64,000 nucleotides of DNA from Gimesia algae (GCF_007746795.1 NZ_CP036343.1:4253357-4317356); one strand, 5' to 3'; counted from the first letter of the stretch, positions 24,326 to 34,843 are shown. Numbers and translations are program-made. Notes: a model not told the origin generated them from the sequence alone.

Positions 24326-27300
24326 TCAGGGCATCGATCTGGCCAGGCGAAAGCCAATTGTGTAACTGCGATATGTCGGGAAGTTTGAGGCACGCGCGTC
24401 TGAACCGGTATAATTCGACTCATAGTCAAACGCTCCTCCTCGCAGCACGCGTTTTTCCGCTTTGGTAGCTCCTCGTGGATTGTTGACACTCCGCTCGCTT
24501 CCATATCTTTCAAACCAATCCTGGCACCATTCGTAAACATTACCATGTGAATCAAACACTCCCCAGCCATTCGGCAGTTTACTGCCGCATCTTGCTGTTG
24601 CGTTTACCTCGAAGGCGGCATAACGGGTCAGGAGCAGGTCATTGTCCCCCGATGCGAATCTGGTTTCCGTTCCCGCTCGACATGCATATTCCCATTCGGC
24701 CTCAAAAGGCAGGCGATAACCATTGGAGTCCGGGTCCAATTCTCCGCTCACCATGTAGGCAGGTTTTAAGCCTTCCTTCCGACTCAGCCAGTTACAGAAC
24801 AGAATCGAGTCATTCCAGCTGACACCTTGAACGGGATTATCTGGAGTTGGACTGCGGGCAGGACTAGCGCCATTCCAATCCTGCGGCTTATTTGCGTCTG
24901 AATAATCGGGATCGTCCATGAAATTCTGGAATTGTTTTCGTGATACTTCACAGTCGCTGATCCAGAAAGGTTGTGTCAGATTGACTGTCTGAACCTGTTC
25001 AATTTTTGGCTGAGAAGCGTTGACAGTGTCAGTCTCGCTGACCTTGCGTTTGAAACTCCCGGGAGGAAGCTTCAATATCGTCAGGCCAATACTGTTTATA
25101 TACCAGTTGCGACCCTCGACTGGTTTGTTAACCTTCAAAATCTCAGGGAGTGTCTGGTTCCATTGCTGCAAAGACCATTTCGCCGAACTGTGGGTGGAAG
25201 AATCAGGCTTCGTTGTGTACCAGTTCGAAAGAATCTGGCTCATTTCTCTTAGTTCATCCGATGCCAGTGCAACTGTCGGGATGCCACCTGTCCCCAGGCA
25301 GATCCCGGATCGAAAGTGAGCGTCTGACTCGGCCCGTTGCGAATTAATAAATTGAACGACATCATCATGCCATGTCGATATTGTATCGATCAAGATAGTC
25401 CGCTGAATGGGGTCAGGCCGAAGTTGGAACATGTCTTGCGCGATGGTTCCGTCTCCGAGATGGAGTGCGACAATCGCCAGGCGGGCCTTGTGCCGCCAGT
25501 CCTGCTTCAACTCTGCCGCCGACGCACGCTCTCGCAGTGATTCTATCGCAGATTTCCCATTTTTTTGGAGAGCATCTACGATATTCCCACATTCTTCCGG
25601 CTCAGATTCAGCAATACTGGTGACCAGAAAACTTTCATCCACCTGTCCGAATTCCGCGAGTGCCACGGCAGCGTGCAAGCGTTGTGTCCGTGCAGTTGCC
25701 GCGTTCCCAAATTGGTCCCGCAGAATCGGTAAGGCATGTTCGCGTACAGGTTCGAGGTTTTGTATAGCATAAGGCACTGCTTTGGCGGGTGCTGCTAATA
25801 CTGCGTCGACAAGCAACTTGGCCTGCTTGCGAATGTTTTCTTTCTTGTGGGTATCCAGGATGGCATTTTGTGTGGAATTGTACGAAGAAGCCAGAATGCC
25901 TGCGGCGATGACGACAATAATTGTCATCACCCAGCGAAGACTGTGGACCTGTGCAGCGTTTGCCATCATCCGTCGTTCTGGTTCGGTCCAATATTTCCTG
26001 GCAGTAAAACAACGGATATTGATGTATTCCCAACCAGACGGCAGATACCGGTTCTCGGGGCGCGCATTCCAAAGAGCAACACGCTCCGACAATCTAATTT
26101 CGGCGCGTCCGCGAAAGGTTTCCTTTTGTTTGCGAGTCAGCCAGTTCCGCAGTGAATGGACCAGGTAGTCGTGTGTGAGTTGGTAGTACCTCTTGTCCAC
26201 TTCGACATGTGAAATTGCATCGTCATCGGCTTTCACTCCTTCAGGTTCGGTCGGTGTGATCAGTCGGATCTCATCATCGAGAATTTTTATGAGGCCGTTG
26301 AAGTCTTTTGGATGGTTGGCATAACCGGAATCACTAAGTAACTCGCCGTATGATTTCATCTGTCCTTTAATGTCAGTGCCGGATTCAGGCAGCAGGGATT
26401 TGAGGACGACACGAGCAGATTTCTGATGATAACGGTGTTCTGGCGGTGCCGTGGATGAGCTGAACGTTTCTTCCAGGAACGTCACTCCCACTCCCGTCGT
26501 CCCACCGACTTGTTTCAGCGTGCCTGGTGTCCAGGTCTTCCCCTTCATCATCTGAGCAAACAATGCCAGGCGAACACAGACGACTTTGTTGTTTTCGGAT
26601 AGACCTGCAACGGATTGTTTGAGGAAGTTCCTTTGTTCCTTCGAGATCTTACTGGCGTCATTGGGTAACACTCCAAAGGCTCGACCAAATGCCGCCAGCA
26701 CTTTCTCGGCATGACTGCTGGGAAACAGATCGACCGCAACCGAGTTCTGTCCTTCAAGAAGCCATATTTCCAATTCGCGCATGAAGCGTGTCGCCGCCAT
26801 CCAGAAATCATCCCGCACAATCACGATGCACTGGACCCTCCCACCATCGCACTGACGCAGCGCTTGCACCAGGTCGGCACCGGCTTTGTCACGCTTCGCG
26901 TGTAGCCACTGTTCGAACTGATCAAGCACGATCAGAACCTTCTGGCCGGTAGATATGCCTGTTCCTCGCCGCAATGTAGCCAGCGTCTCCTTCAAATCCA
27001 TACTCTTATCCAAGGCAGGACACTGTTTATGCAGACGATTTAACAACCGGACTTCAGTCTCGTCTTGCGTCGCATCGAGATGAAGGGAGATAATATCATC
27101 TGAAAGCAGAGGCAGTAGTCCGGCTTTGACCAGTGACGATTTACCACAACCGGACGGCCCATAGATCAGCCCCACCGAGAAGGTTTTGTCAGAGTCGGTT
27201 TCCTCAATACGAGTTTTCCAGAAACGAACATTGTCAGGGATTCCTTCCCGATCTTTAGGGCCTGGAAGCAATTTCAGGAAAAAATCGGCATCATGTTCGT

Positions 27301-28372
27301 CAAACGAACGCAACCCTTTCGGAACGATTTGAACTGGTCGGATGCTGGAATCGACTGTGCCTGAGTCGGCAGACAACAGCTTGGAATCGGAGCCTGAATG
27401 TGAATCAGTAGCGAATTTTGAGTTCCCACTAAGATTGGAGGACAATGCGGCCAGGAATATCTTCAGATCTTCAGCCATGTCTAGAGCGGTCGTGTACCGT
27501 TCACTGGCACGCTTCGAGAGCGCTTTCAGACAGATCCGCTCAAGTTCTTTGGGGATCATGTCGTCAACCTGCCGTGGAGGCCTGGGTTCCTGTGTGATAA
27601 TCTTTTTCAGGATATCAGTATCCTTCTCCCACGAAATTGTCTGCCTGCCCGTCAACAATTTGTAAAATACCGCTCCCAGGCTGTAGATGTCACTACGACC
27701 ATCCACTCGATGGCCTTCGCCACGCGCCTGCTCAGGACTCATGTAGGCCGGGGTCCCAGCGTACTTTGCCCCCTTGCCGATATTCTTTTCACTTAGCGCC
27801 AGACCGAAATCTACGATGTAAGGCTTACCGTCCGTACCCACAAGAATGTTTCCGGGCTTGACGTCCCGGTGAACAAAGCCCTGTTTGTGAGCGTAGTGCA
27901 GCGCTTCAGCTATCGTCACAATCAGTTCGGCTGACTCGGAGAAAGTGAGACAGCGCTGCTTAATTTTAACGGAGAGTTCAGTTCCTTCAATATATTTTGA
28001 AACGATGTAACAGGGAAGTTCGACCGTACTGCCGACATCGTGAACTGGAACGATGTGAGGGTGATCTAAGTTGGCAACAGTGCGAGCCTCGGAAAGATAC
28101 AGCTCTACGTTTTCGGGTTTGGCAATTAGCCTGGCGTGCGGCACTTTGATTGCAACGGGCCGATCCAGTTGTTCGTCGTACGCCAGGTAGACGAGACCGA
28201 ATCCTCCTTTCCCCAAGATTTTTTCGATCCTGTAGCGGCCAATGCGTTCGGGGTGAAATAAAGAATCATCATTTGAATCATCATTTGAAAAATCATATGA
28301 GAAATCAGCATCCGAATCGTTCTGATCACCGGAATAGTTCTGAGTGGCTCCGTTCGGATCTTTGTCGGACAT
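24326..28372 (-). CDS. Ser/Thr protein kinase fused to STAND ATPase and SUMF1-like domain
   Basis: This is a 1348-residue protein. The kinase domain is at residues 45-310: glycine loop GKGGFG, Lys76 in VAIKV, HRD at 168-170 and DFG at 188-190, all intact. At about 400-800 lies a novel-STAND-type ATPase with Walker A GPSGCGKS (405-412) and Walker B-like VLIVLDQFEQW. A single membrane segment at about 813-832 is followed by a helical repeat region. The C-terminal SUMF1/FGE-like domain (about 1087-1348) has NPVQGVSWNDSILFCNWLS, YRLPFEAEWEYACRAG and GNVYEWCQDWF. The two FGE active-site cysteines are absent (GGAFDYESNYTG), so it cannot make formylglycine. The kinase is predicted cytoplasmic and the SUMF1 part exported. 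It looks like a transmembrane sensor kinase with switch-like ATPase control. Confidence 0.85.
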   Translation of the reverse strand: MSDKDPNGATQNYSGDQNDSDADFSYDFSNDDSNDDSLFHPERIGRYRIEKILGKGGFGLVYLAYDEQLDRPVAIKVPHARLIAKPENVELYLSEARTVANLDHPHIVPVHDVGSTVELPCYIVSKYIEGTELSVKIKQRCLTFSESAELIVTIAEALHYAHKQGFVHRDVKPGNILVGTDGKPYIVDFGLALSEKNIGKGAKYAGTPAYMSPEQARGEGHRVDGRSDIYSLGAVFYKLLTGRQTISWEKDTDILKKIITQEPRPPRQVDDMIPKELERICLKALSKRASERYTTALDMAEDLKIFLAALSSNLSGNSKFATDSHSGSDSKLLSADSGTVDSSIRPVQIVPKGLRSFDEHDADFFLKLLPGPKDREGIPDNVRFWKTRIEETDSDKTFSVGLIYGPSGCGKSSLVKAGLLPLLSDDIISLHLDATQDETEVRLLNRLHKQCPALDKSMDLKETLATLRRGTGISTGQKVLIVLDQFEQWLHAKRDKAGADLVQALRQCDGGRVQCIVIVRDDFWMAATRFMRELEIWLLEGQNSVAVDLFPSSHAEKVLAAFGRAFGVLPNDASKISKEQRNFLKQSVAGLSENNKVVCVRLALFAQMMKGKTWTPGTLKQVGGTTGVGVTFLEETFSSSTAPPEHRYHQKSARVVLKSLLPESGTDIKGQMKSYGELLSDSGYANHPKDFNGLIKILDDEIRLITPTEPEGVKADDDAISHVEVDKRYYQLTHDYLVHSLRNWLTRKQKETFRGRAEIRLSERVALWNARPENRYLPSGWEYINIRCFTARKYWTEPERRMMANAAQVHSLRWVMTIIVVIAAGILASSYNSTQNAILDTHKKENIRKQAKLLVDAVLAAPAKAVPYAIQNLEPVREHALPILRDQFGNAATARTQRLHAAVALAEFGQVDESFLVTSIAESEPEECGNIVDALQKNGKSAIESLRERASAAELKQDWRHKARLAIVALHLGDGTIAQDMFQLRPDPIQRTILIDTISTWHDDVVQFINSQRAESDAHFRSGICLGTGGIPTVALASDELREMSQILSNWYTTKPDSSTHSSAKWSLQQWNQTLPEILKVNKPVEGRNWYINSIGLTILKLPPGSFKRKVSETDTVNASQPKIEQVQTVNLTQPFWISDCEVSRKQFQNFMDDPDYSDANKPQDWNGASPARSPTPDNPVQGVSWNDSILFCNWLSRKEGLKPAYMVSGELDPDSNGYRLPFEAEWEYACRAGTETRFASGDNDLLLTRYAAFEVNATARCGSKLPNGWGVFDSHGNVYEWCQDWFERYGSERSVNNPRGATKAEKRVLRGGAFDYESNYTGSDARASNFPTYRSYTIGFRLARSMP

Positions 28373-29083
28373 TGCTCGGTGTAACCCCTCCCCGCTGATT
28401 ATGTTTGTTATACCAAGATAACGCGGTAAGCGTTGAAACAGGATCGAGCGTCCCTTACTTAAGACGGAATCGCCGACCCGAAGTAATGAACTCGCGAAAG
28501 TGACTCTGTCCGATAGGATTCCCTATAATAGCATATCTATCGGAGTAATGAATTTCAAAGACAATTTATTAAATGATACGGAGAAGGGACGCATAATACT
28601 ATTCGCGTACCAGTTGCCGAATGGACATCGACATCTGTAGCCCGCTCCCCGTTGACCTTGTCTCCATTTTTGATCCAATGGGGGGCAAAGGTAGCCTGTT
28701 AGGTCCCCGGAAAACCGGCATGGATTCGGTTGTTGGAAGAGTTTACTAATAATTTTCGTGTGCCAATAGCCGATCGCAGTCGGCTTGACTGTTTGGCTCC
28801 TCTTTCCAGAAATTGACTAAGGAGTGTAGCCAGTACAGAATAAAATTAACGCGGAGATTCATGCAAGTAACTGTGTTATTCATCAAATTGATTGCTACTC
28901 AATACTCAACTTCAATGGCTATTTCCCAGATCGGTATTTCTGGGGAACTTCAGACATAGTTTAGCGATCACTCCATTCGCCCGGTGATATTTTTTTAATT
29001 TTGGAGTGGACCGTTTCTCATTCTGTATCCATAATAAACTATCGATTTGCTTCTATAGTCAGGATTATGGAGCTCAATACAGG
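28373..29083. other. Divergent intergenic region, no gene supported
   Basis: There are 711 bases between two divergently transcribed genes. There is GGAGGGG about 14 bases ahead of the kinase gene start. The rest shows no frame, repeat copy or hairpin that I can support. Promoters for both flanking genes should lie here. Confidence 0.55.
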
Positions 29084-30811
29084 ATGAGGAGGGATTCAGT
29101 GTCTGATAAGGCTTTTAACACGCAGTTGTGGCTTGTTTGTCAGATAATCATGCTGACATTTTGCGTGCCTCAACTCTTCGCCCAGGACTCCTCAGAACCA
29201 GCAGGACCTCAGTGTGCAGTCCTCGAACTCTTTATTCGCAATGACTGCGCGGATTGTCCTGAAGTCCAGCAGCGACTCGAAGCCTATGCCAAAAAACGGG
29301 GACGCATCAGTCTGCATGTCCATAATCTGGACGAACCGGGAAAGCATGTGGATCGCTACCAGCAGATTCTGAAATACTTCCAACTTCAGGATGCCGAACT
29401 TCCCGTCGCCTATGGCTGTAATTCGCTCCTGCGAAAGCTTAAGCCTGATACTTCCACGGACGAACGCATCGACAAACTGTTGACGGTCGATATCTACGTC
29501 CGTTCGGGCTGCTCGCGCTGTGCCGCCGCCAAAGTCTTCCTCAAAGGCCTCAAGCAGCGGTACCCGGTGTTTGAATACACTCTGCACGACGTCGTTTCAG
29601 ACAGCGCCGCCGGAACCAGGGTCCATGAACTCGCCGATCGCTACGGCAAACAGGCAGTCAGCGTCCCGGTATTTCACTTCTGTAACCAGCTTGTGGTTGG
29701 CTGGATCAGCGACCAGTACACGGGCTCGAAGATTGAAGAAGTCCTCAAATTCTGGACAACAACCTGCCCCAAACCAGAAAAATCCGATAACAAACAGAGC
29801 ATCCTGCAGCAACCCGATCATTCTCAACTGCAGTTTGTTTCGTTCCAGAGTGAACCGGATTTAGACAGTCCGATTCCAAAAACGAATGACGATCCGGTTC
29901 CCCTTTCTCCTGTGCCTAAGAACAATTCGTCACTGGGACCGCCACCTGTCGGTGACAATGATTCACTCCCGCCGATACCGGGCGGCGATGCCAGTCTCCC
30001 CCCACCACCGGGAGACGTGCCACCTCCACTTGAAGGAGAGCCTTTGGCTCCTGTTCCTTCACAGGCGATGGATACAATAGAAGTTCCCTTTCTGGGAGAG
30101 TTGAGCAAAAGCCGGTTAGGAATGCCGGCTTTTACTTTTTTAATCGGCCTGGTAGACGGTTTTAATCCCTGCGCCATGTGGGTTCTGCTGTTTCTGCTTT
30201 CGTTGCTCGTCAACTTAAAAAACCGTGCCAAAGTACTGGCCGTCGCCGGGACGTTCGTGCTCATCAGTGGTATGGCTTATTATGCTTTCATGGCAGCCTG
30301 GCTCAACGTTTTTAAGCTCATCGGCTATCTGCCTATGGTTCAGTTTCTGCTGGGTCTGTTTGCAGTCCTCATTGGTCTGATCCATATCAAGGATTTCTTC
30401 GCCTTTAAAAAAGGTATCTCCCTGTCGATTCCTGACTGGGCCAAGCCCGGTCTCTATGCCCGCGCCCGTAAAATTGTCAATGCCGAAAACCTGGCGGGAG
30501 CCATCCTCGGTGCCTCCATTCTGGCCGTGCTGGTCAATTTTATCGAGCTGCTCTGCACCGCAGGCCTCCCGGCGCTCTATACCGAAGTATTAACCATGCA
30601 GAACTACCCTGACTGGAAAACTTACGCCTACCTGGGACTGTATATCCTCGCTTACATGCTTGATGATTCGATCATGGTGACCATCGTTGTCATCACTATG
30701 GGCCGCCACAAACTTCAGGAAAACCAGGGACGCTGGCTCAAACTCTTCAGCGGTGTCGTCATCCTCCTGCTCGGACTGGTCCTGATCTTTAAACCATCAC
30801 TGCTCCATTAA
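29084..30811 (+). CDS. Thiol-disulfide membrane protein: tandem redoxin domains plus CcdA/DsbD-like transporter
   Basis: This is 575 residues from the ATG at 29084, where a signal peptide ending FAQ follows; the frame is open to 29006. Two thioredoxin/glutaredoxin-like domains come first, with CADC (residues 55-58) and CSRC (143-146). A proline-rich linker of about 100 residues (DSLPPIPGGDASLPPPPGD) leads to a six-helix membrane domain. That domain has LVDGFNPCAMW early and ELLCTAGLPALYTEVL later, the two Cys-containing signatures of CcdA/DsbD-like electron carriers. It should move reducing power across the membrane to periplasmic disulfides. Compared with DsbD the soluble domains are all N-terminal. 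Planctomycetes rely on many c-type cytochromes, so a role in haem-site thiol reduction is plausible. Confidence 0.8.
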   Translation: MRRDSVSDKAFNTQLWLVCQIIMLTFCVPQLFAQDSSEPAGPQCAVLELFIRNDCADCPEVQQRLEAYAKKRGRISLHVHNLDEPGKHVDRYQQILKYFQLQDAELPVAYGCNSLLRKLKPDTSTDERIDKLLTVDIYVRSGCSRCAAAKVFLKGLKQRYPVFEYTLHDVVSDSAAGTRVHELADRYGKQAVSVPVFHFCNQLVVGWISDQYTGSKIEEVLKFWTTTCPKPEKSDNKQSILQQPDHSQLQFVSFQSEPDLDSPIPKTNDDPVPLSPVPKNNSSLGPPPVGDNDSLPPIPGGDASLPPPPGDVPPPLEGEPLAPVPSQAMDTIEVPFLGELSKSRLGMPAFTFLIGLVDGFNPCAMWVLLFLLSLLVNLKNRAKVLAVAGTFVLISGMAYYAFMAAWLNVFKLIGYLPMVQFLLGLFAVLIGLIHIKDFFAFKKGISLSIPDWAKPGLYARARKIVNAENLAGAILGASILAVLVNFIELLCTAGLPALYTEVLTMQNYPDWKTYAYLGLYILAYMLDDSIMVTIVVITMGRHKLQENQGRWLKLFSGVVILLLGLVLIFKPSLLH

Positions 30812-31187
30812 ACATCTCAGTGAAGAAACCCGTCTTGACAGCTACGCCACTTCATAAAGTAAGTTCTCCGTGTGAGAGATCTGCATATTGAATGCGGTAA
30901 ACCATTCGAGGCTCTCATGACAGGTCCAAACCAATTTAAAACCAGAGGTTTTTCATAACCCCGTATTCTATCACAAACACAATTCTCCATTGAGCCCAAA
31001 GTGCCTCAGCAGGACTGAACCGTTCAGCGGGGAACGTGCGTTTCAAAATAAAACCTGTGCACGAAATTGAAAATCCCAGGCTGTAGCGCAACTCGCCTTG
31101 AAATCAGAGAGATCACAACGGTACCATTAATATCAGGCACACTTCAATTTTTTTGATTGACTGTATGCAGAGTAAAGGTTAGATAGA
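30812..31187. other. Intergenic, nothing recognised
   Basis: There are 376 bases with only short frames in incompatible phases. AAAGG lies about 10 bases ahead of the next gene. Confidence 0.5.
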
Positions 31188-32459
31188 ATGAGAATCAAAC
31201 CGAAGAAAGTCATGCAGCTGTTACTGCTATTTTTAGTGCAGTTCTTCTACAGCAACAGAGACGCGTATTCGCAGGGTGAACCAGAAGAAGCGTTTCCCTC
31301 AATGAGTGTTACTGCCTTTTTCAATCTCCAGGCCGACCACCAACGGCAACGGCTTTATTCTGCAGTCATGCACCGCTTGCAGTTGTTCGACAATATCGCT
31401 TACTCGACGAACAATGTGGTCTTCAATCCCCATCAAAACTTAAGCATGTTTCCTGAAAAGGGTCCCTTTACAGTACCAGTTGCTACAGAGCCCCCGAAGC
31501 ACATGAATAAGTATTATTCGGTAAAACGCCTCAATGATTCTTACCACAAACAGATCAGGCAGGTCTGGCCTTACATTCCGAAACTAGGTTCGAATCTGGT
31601 CGAACAGTCAGAATTCTCCTATGATGCACCGCAAGACATATATCAGAGAATGAAGCTGGTGCAGGAAGATAAACAGGCTTTGATTACGCCTTTTGCTGTG
31701 ATTGCGCCTTATGAAGACTGGGTCAACCAGGAAGATCGCCTGGCATACTGGGGAAGCGGCACTACGAAAACCCGTGGTGTGTACTTCATCAGCGACTCAG
31801 CCCAAGCGCTGGAACGGCTGATCAGTTACTCAGAAAACAGTCAGACTCCTAACGAATTGATCAACCCGGGTAAGATCAATGATGTGGAAACGATCGCATT
31901 GACTTTCAGGTCAGAACTCCCTCGACAGACAGGCCGCAGAGGGACCTTGACCGTCCATTTTGACCCGCAGCGCCAGTTTTTGCCGGTTGCCTATCGTCTT
32001 GAACGCACGGAAAACAGAGCAGGAGTATTTGAAGTTCGCTGGTTTGAAGCGATGCTGTTACTGGATGCCGTTAAACAACAGGGACACTGGTTTCCATCCC
32101 GATTTCAGTGGCTGCAAAGTGGTGGAGTCCCGACTTCTGACAGACTTGTAACAGCCTACGATGTGAATGTAGAATCCATCGCATTTGACTCCGTTTCACA
32201 AGACGAGCTGGCTTTCAAATTCCCCGCTGGAATTGATGTAACAGACAATATCCGAGGCGTTTCTTTTACCGCAGACGGCAAAGGGGGCGCTCAGGGTGAC
32301 ATCCAGGGGATTCCGTATTGGAACCTGACCTATCTTCGTGTCTGCCTCCGACGCTATTTTCCGAAACTCGTCATCCCGGTCTCTATTGCAGGTCTGCTCT
32401 TCATCGGCTGGTGCATGAGACGCCATCGGCCTCTAACAGACATCGAGCACGCAGCATAA
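31188..32459 (+). CDS. Exported, C-terminally anchored protein, unknown
   Basis: This is a 423-residue protein. A signal peptide (VMQLLLLFLVQFFYS) starts it. Near the C-terminus one membrane helix (LVIPVSIAGLLFIGWCM) is followed by a short basic tail, so the bulk is outside the membrane. The body is beta-rich, with phrases such as RRGTLTVHFDPQRQFLPVAY that resemble the repeat sheets of periplasmic lipoprotein carriers. I would not assign a family on that. The next gene starts about 225 bp away and is probably separate. Confidence 0.65.
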   Translation: MRIKPKKVMQLLLLFLVQFFYSNRDAYSQGEPEEAFPSMSVTAFFNLQADHQRQRLYSAVMHRLQLFDNIAYSTNNVVFNPHQNLSMFPEKGPFTVPVATEPPKHMNKYYSVKRLNDSYHKQIRQVWPYIPKLGSNLVEQSEFSYDAPQDIYQRMKLVQEDKQALITPFAVIAPYEDWVNQEDRLAYWGSGTTKTRGVYFISDSAQALERLISYSENSQTPNELINPGKINDVETIALTFRSELPRQTGRRGTLTVHFDPQRQFLPVAYRLERTENRAGVFEVRWFEAMLLLDAVKQQGHWFPSRFQWLQSGGVPTSDRLVTAYDVNVESIAFDSVSQDELAFKFPAGIDVTDNIRGVSFTADGKGGAQGDIQGIPYWNLTYLRVCLRRYFPKLVIPVSIAGLLFIGWCMRRHRPLTDIEHAA

Positions 32460-32684
32460 TCTGCCCAGGCAGAGCGTAACCAGGCTGACACGCCCTGCCC
32501 GGCAGTGCGAAAAAACATCATCGCCCTGCAGAGCCAATTCCGAATCTGGACAGTCAACCAGCGTTTATAGTTGATTCTAACTGGTAAATGCGGGATAACT
32601 GTATGAGAAAAGAACTGTTCCCGTTACACAGAGACTTGTTCAACCAACTCACACCGATTATTGATTCATAAAGGAAGCGTACCT

Positions 32685-34640
32685 GTGATTCGAAAGCCCA
32701 GAGCTCTAATACTGTTTCTCATCCCCGCCTGCCTGTCACTGCTACTGACTAACACAGCGGTGACTTATGCCGACTCTGATAATTCCAATAATAAACTATC
32801 CAAAGCCGAAAAAAAGAGTGGCTGGAAACTGCTGTTTGATGGCAAGACCACTGATGGCTGGCGCAACTATCAAAAAGAGGGAATCAGTGACGGCTGGACA
32901 ATCAAAGACGGCGTCCTCTCCCGCTCCGAGAAAGGGGCCGGTGATATCATCACCGACGACCAGTTCGGCTTCTTCGAACTCTCATTGGAATATCGCATTT
33001 CTCCTGAAGGGAACAGTGGTTTGATGTTTCATGTCACCGAAGAAGAAAAGACCCCCTGGATGACCGGACCGGAAGTACAGATTCAGGATAATGTCGATGG
33101 GCACGATCCTCAGAAAGCAGGCTGGCTCTACCAGCTCTACAAGCCGGCCACTCCCAAGTGGATGATTGAAGCCGAAAAGGCAGGTAAGAAAGTGACCCCG
33201 GCAGTCGTCGATGCCACGCGGCCCGCCGGCGAATGGAACCATCTGTTTCTCCGCGTAGGCCCTGATCGATCCCAGGTCATTATGAATGGCGTCAAATACT
33301 TTCAGTTTGATAAAGGCAGTGCCGACTGGAACAAACGCGTCGCCGATAGCAAATTTTCCAAGTATCCTAAATTCGGAAAACCAACCAAAGGACACATCTG
33401 CCTGCAGGACCATAACGACCTGGTTTCTTTCCGTAACATCAAGATCCGCGAAATCCCCGCTGATGGCTCTGTGCAGGATCCCAGCGACGGCGAGTTAGCC
33501 CTGAAAGGGGTACCCGCTTTTCCCGATCTGCAATGGGAAGGCTGGGAAGCCGTCAATGAAGAAACAGGTAAAGTCGTTCCACTGCGACCCATGGCTATCA
33601 CACACGCCAACGATGGCAGCGGACGTATCTTCGTCACCACGCAGCGCGGCATGATTCAGATCATCGATAAAAAATCACCTGAGAAAACGAAATTGTTTCT
33701 CGACCTTCGCGACAAAGTCGCTCCCTGGAAAAAGAATAACGAAGAAGGTTTATTAGGGTTGGCTTTCCACCCCGATTTCAAACAGAATGGTCAGTTCTTC
33801 GTCTACTATTCCGCGGAAGGAACACCGCGAAAATCAAAGGTTTCCCGCTTTACTGTTTCGAAAGATGATCCCAGCAAAGCCGATCCCAACAGCGAAACCA
33901 CCATCATGGAGATTGACCAGCCCTACGGTAATCATAACGGTGGCTGTATTGTATTCGGCCCGGACGGCTATCTCTATATCGGTCTCGGTGATGGCGGTTC
34001 CGGTAACGATCCCCTGGGTAACGGGCAGAACCTGGAAACCTTACTCGGTTCTATTTTACGGATTGATGTCGATAAAAAAGCAGAGGGAAAGAACTACGCG
34101 ATCCCTGCAGACAACCCGTTTGTAGATCGTGCCAATGCAAAACCGGAAATCTTTGCTTACGGCGTGCGGAACATCTGGCGGTTGAGCTTCGATCCCAAAA
34201 CCAAAACATTATATGCTGGCGATGTCGGTCAGGATCTCTGGGAAGAAGTCAACATCATCAAAAAGGGAGGCAATTACGGTTGGAGTGTTCGTGAAGGCAC
34301 ACACAACTTCGGCAATCGTGTTCAGACCGCGAAAGAAAAACCGATCGATCCCATCTGGGAATACGATCACGGCGTCGGTCGATCCATTACCGGCGGCATC
34401 GTCTACCGGGGTCAGCGACTGCCCGAACTCGATGGCCTGTATGTCTATGCCGACTACGTCTCCGGTAAAATCTGGGCACTCGAATATGATGAAGCGTCTG
34501 GTGAAGTGAAAAAGAATCTCCGCCTGGCTGCCAGCACTGTTCCCGTCATGTCATTCGGCACAGACGAAGATGGCGAACTGTACTACACCGTTCAGACCGT
34601 CAAAGGGGGCGAAGGCATCTTCCGCTTCGAGAAGAAGTAA
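32685..34640 (+). CDS. DUF1080 domain fused to a PQQ-type sugar dehydrogenase (GSDH)
   Basis: This is 651 residues from a GTG at 32685 with AAAGGAAG upstream; the frame opens at a TTG at 32661. A signal peptide comes first. The DUF1080 (3-keto-disaccharide hydrolase-like, concanavalin fold) domain spans about residues 45-265, with GWKLLFDGKTTDGWRNY, SGLMFHV and GEWNHLFL. The glucose/sorbosone dehydrogenase beta-propeller spans about 290-650, with EEGLLGLAFHPDF, YIGLGDGGSGNDPLGNGQN, FAYGVRNIWRLSFD and GQDLWEEVNII. No CxxCH is fused, so electrons must pass to a separate acceptor. It is expected to be a periplasmic sugar oxidase module; the DUF1080 part probably binds or cleaves the sugar. A strong terminator follows. 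Confidence 0.88.
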   Translation: MIRKPRALILFLIPACLSLLLTNTAVTYADSDNSNNKLSKAEKKSGWKLLFDGKTTDGWRNYQKEGISDGWTIKDGVLSRSEKGAGDIITDDQFGFFELSLEYRISPEGNSGLMFHVTEEEKTPWMTGPEVQIQDNVDGHDPQKAGWLYQLYKPATPKWMIEAEKAGKKVTPAVVDATRPAGEWNHLFLRVGPDRSQVIMNGVKYFQFDKGSADWNKRVADSKFSKYPKFGKPTKGHICLQDHNDLVSFRNIKIREIPADGSVQDPSDGELALKGVPAFPDLQWEGWEAVNEETGKVVPLRPMAITHANDGSGRIFVTTQRGMIQIIDKKSPEKTKLFLDLRDKVAPWKKNNEEGLLGLAFHPDFKQNGQFFVYYSAEGTPRKSKVSRFTVSKDDPSKADPNSETTIMEIDQPYGNHNGGCIVFGPDGYLYIGLGDGGSGNDPLGNGQNLETLLGSILRIDVDKKAEGKNYAIPADNPFVDRANAKPEIFAYGVRNIWRLSFDPKTKTLYAGDVGQDLWEEVNIIKKGGNYGWSVREGTHNFGNRVQTAKEKPIDPIWEYDHGVGRSITGGIVYRGQRLPELDGLYVYADYVSGKIWALEYDEASGEVKKNLRLAASTVPVMSFGTDEDGELYYTVQTVKGGEGIFRFEKK

Positions 34641-34668
34641 ACGTTTAAGAAAAGGGAATGATTGAAAT

Positions 34669-34712
34669 GAGCCAGATCTCTTCAACACAAGAGATCTGGC
34701 TCTTTCTTTTTT
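34669..34712 (+). terminator. Rho-independent terminator after the DUF1080/GSDH gene
   Basis: A perfect 14-bp stem GAGCCAGATCTCTT/AAGAGATCTGGCTC with a 6-nt loop is followed by TTTCTTTTTT. It starts 28 bp after the stop codon. Confidence 0.9.
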
Positions 34713-34843
34713 AAACAATCTTGAGGCATCCCATGGAAACGAAAGAATTATTTTATCAACTGGGTGCCACATTCGCTCTCTTAGCAGTCTAAATCTTAAA
34801 CATCAGCGTTTTCACTATGTAACATGGAAGGCTCTGGAAGTCT

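Noticed and set aside
24326..28372. The SUMF1 domain as the formylglycine-generating enzyme for the window's sulfatases
   Set aside because: The paired active-site cysteines are missing in the GGAFDYESNYTG region, so it should be non-catalytic.
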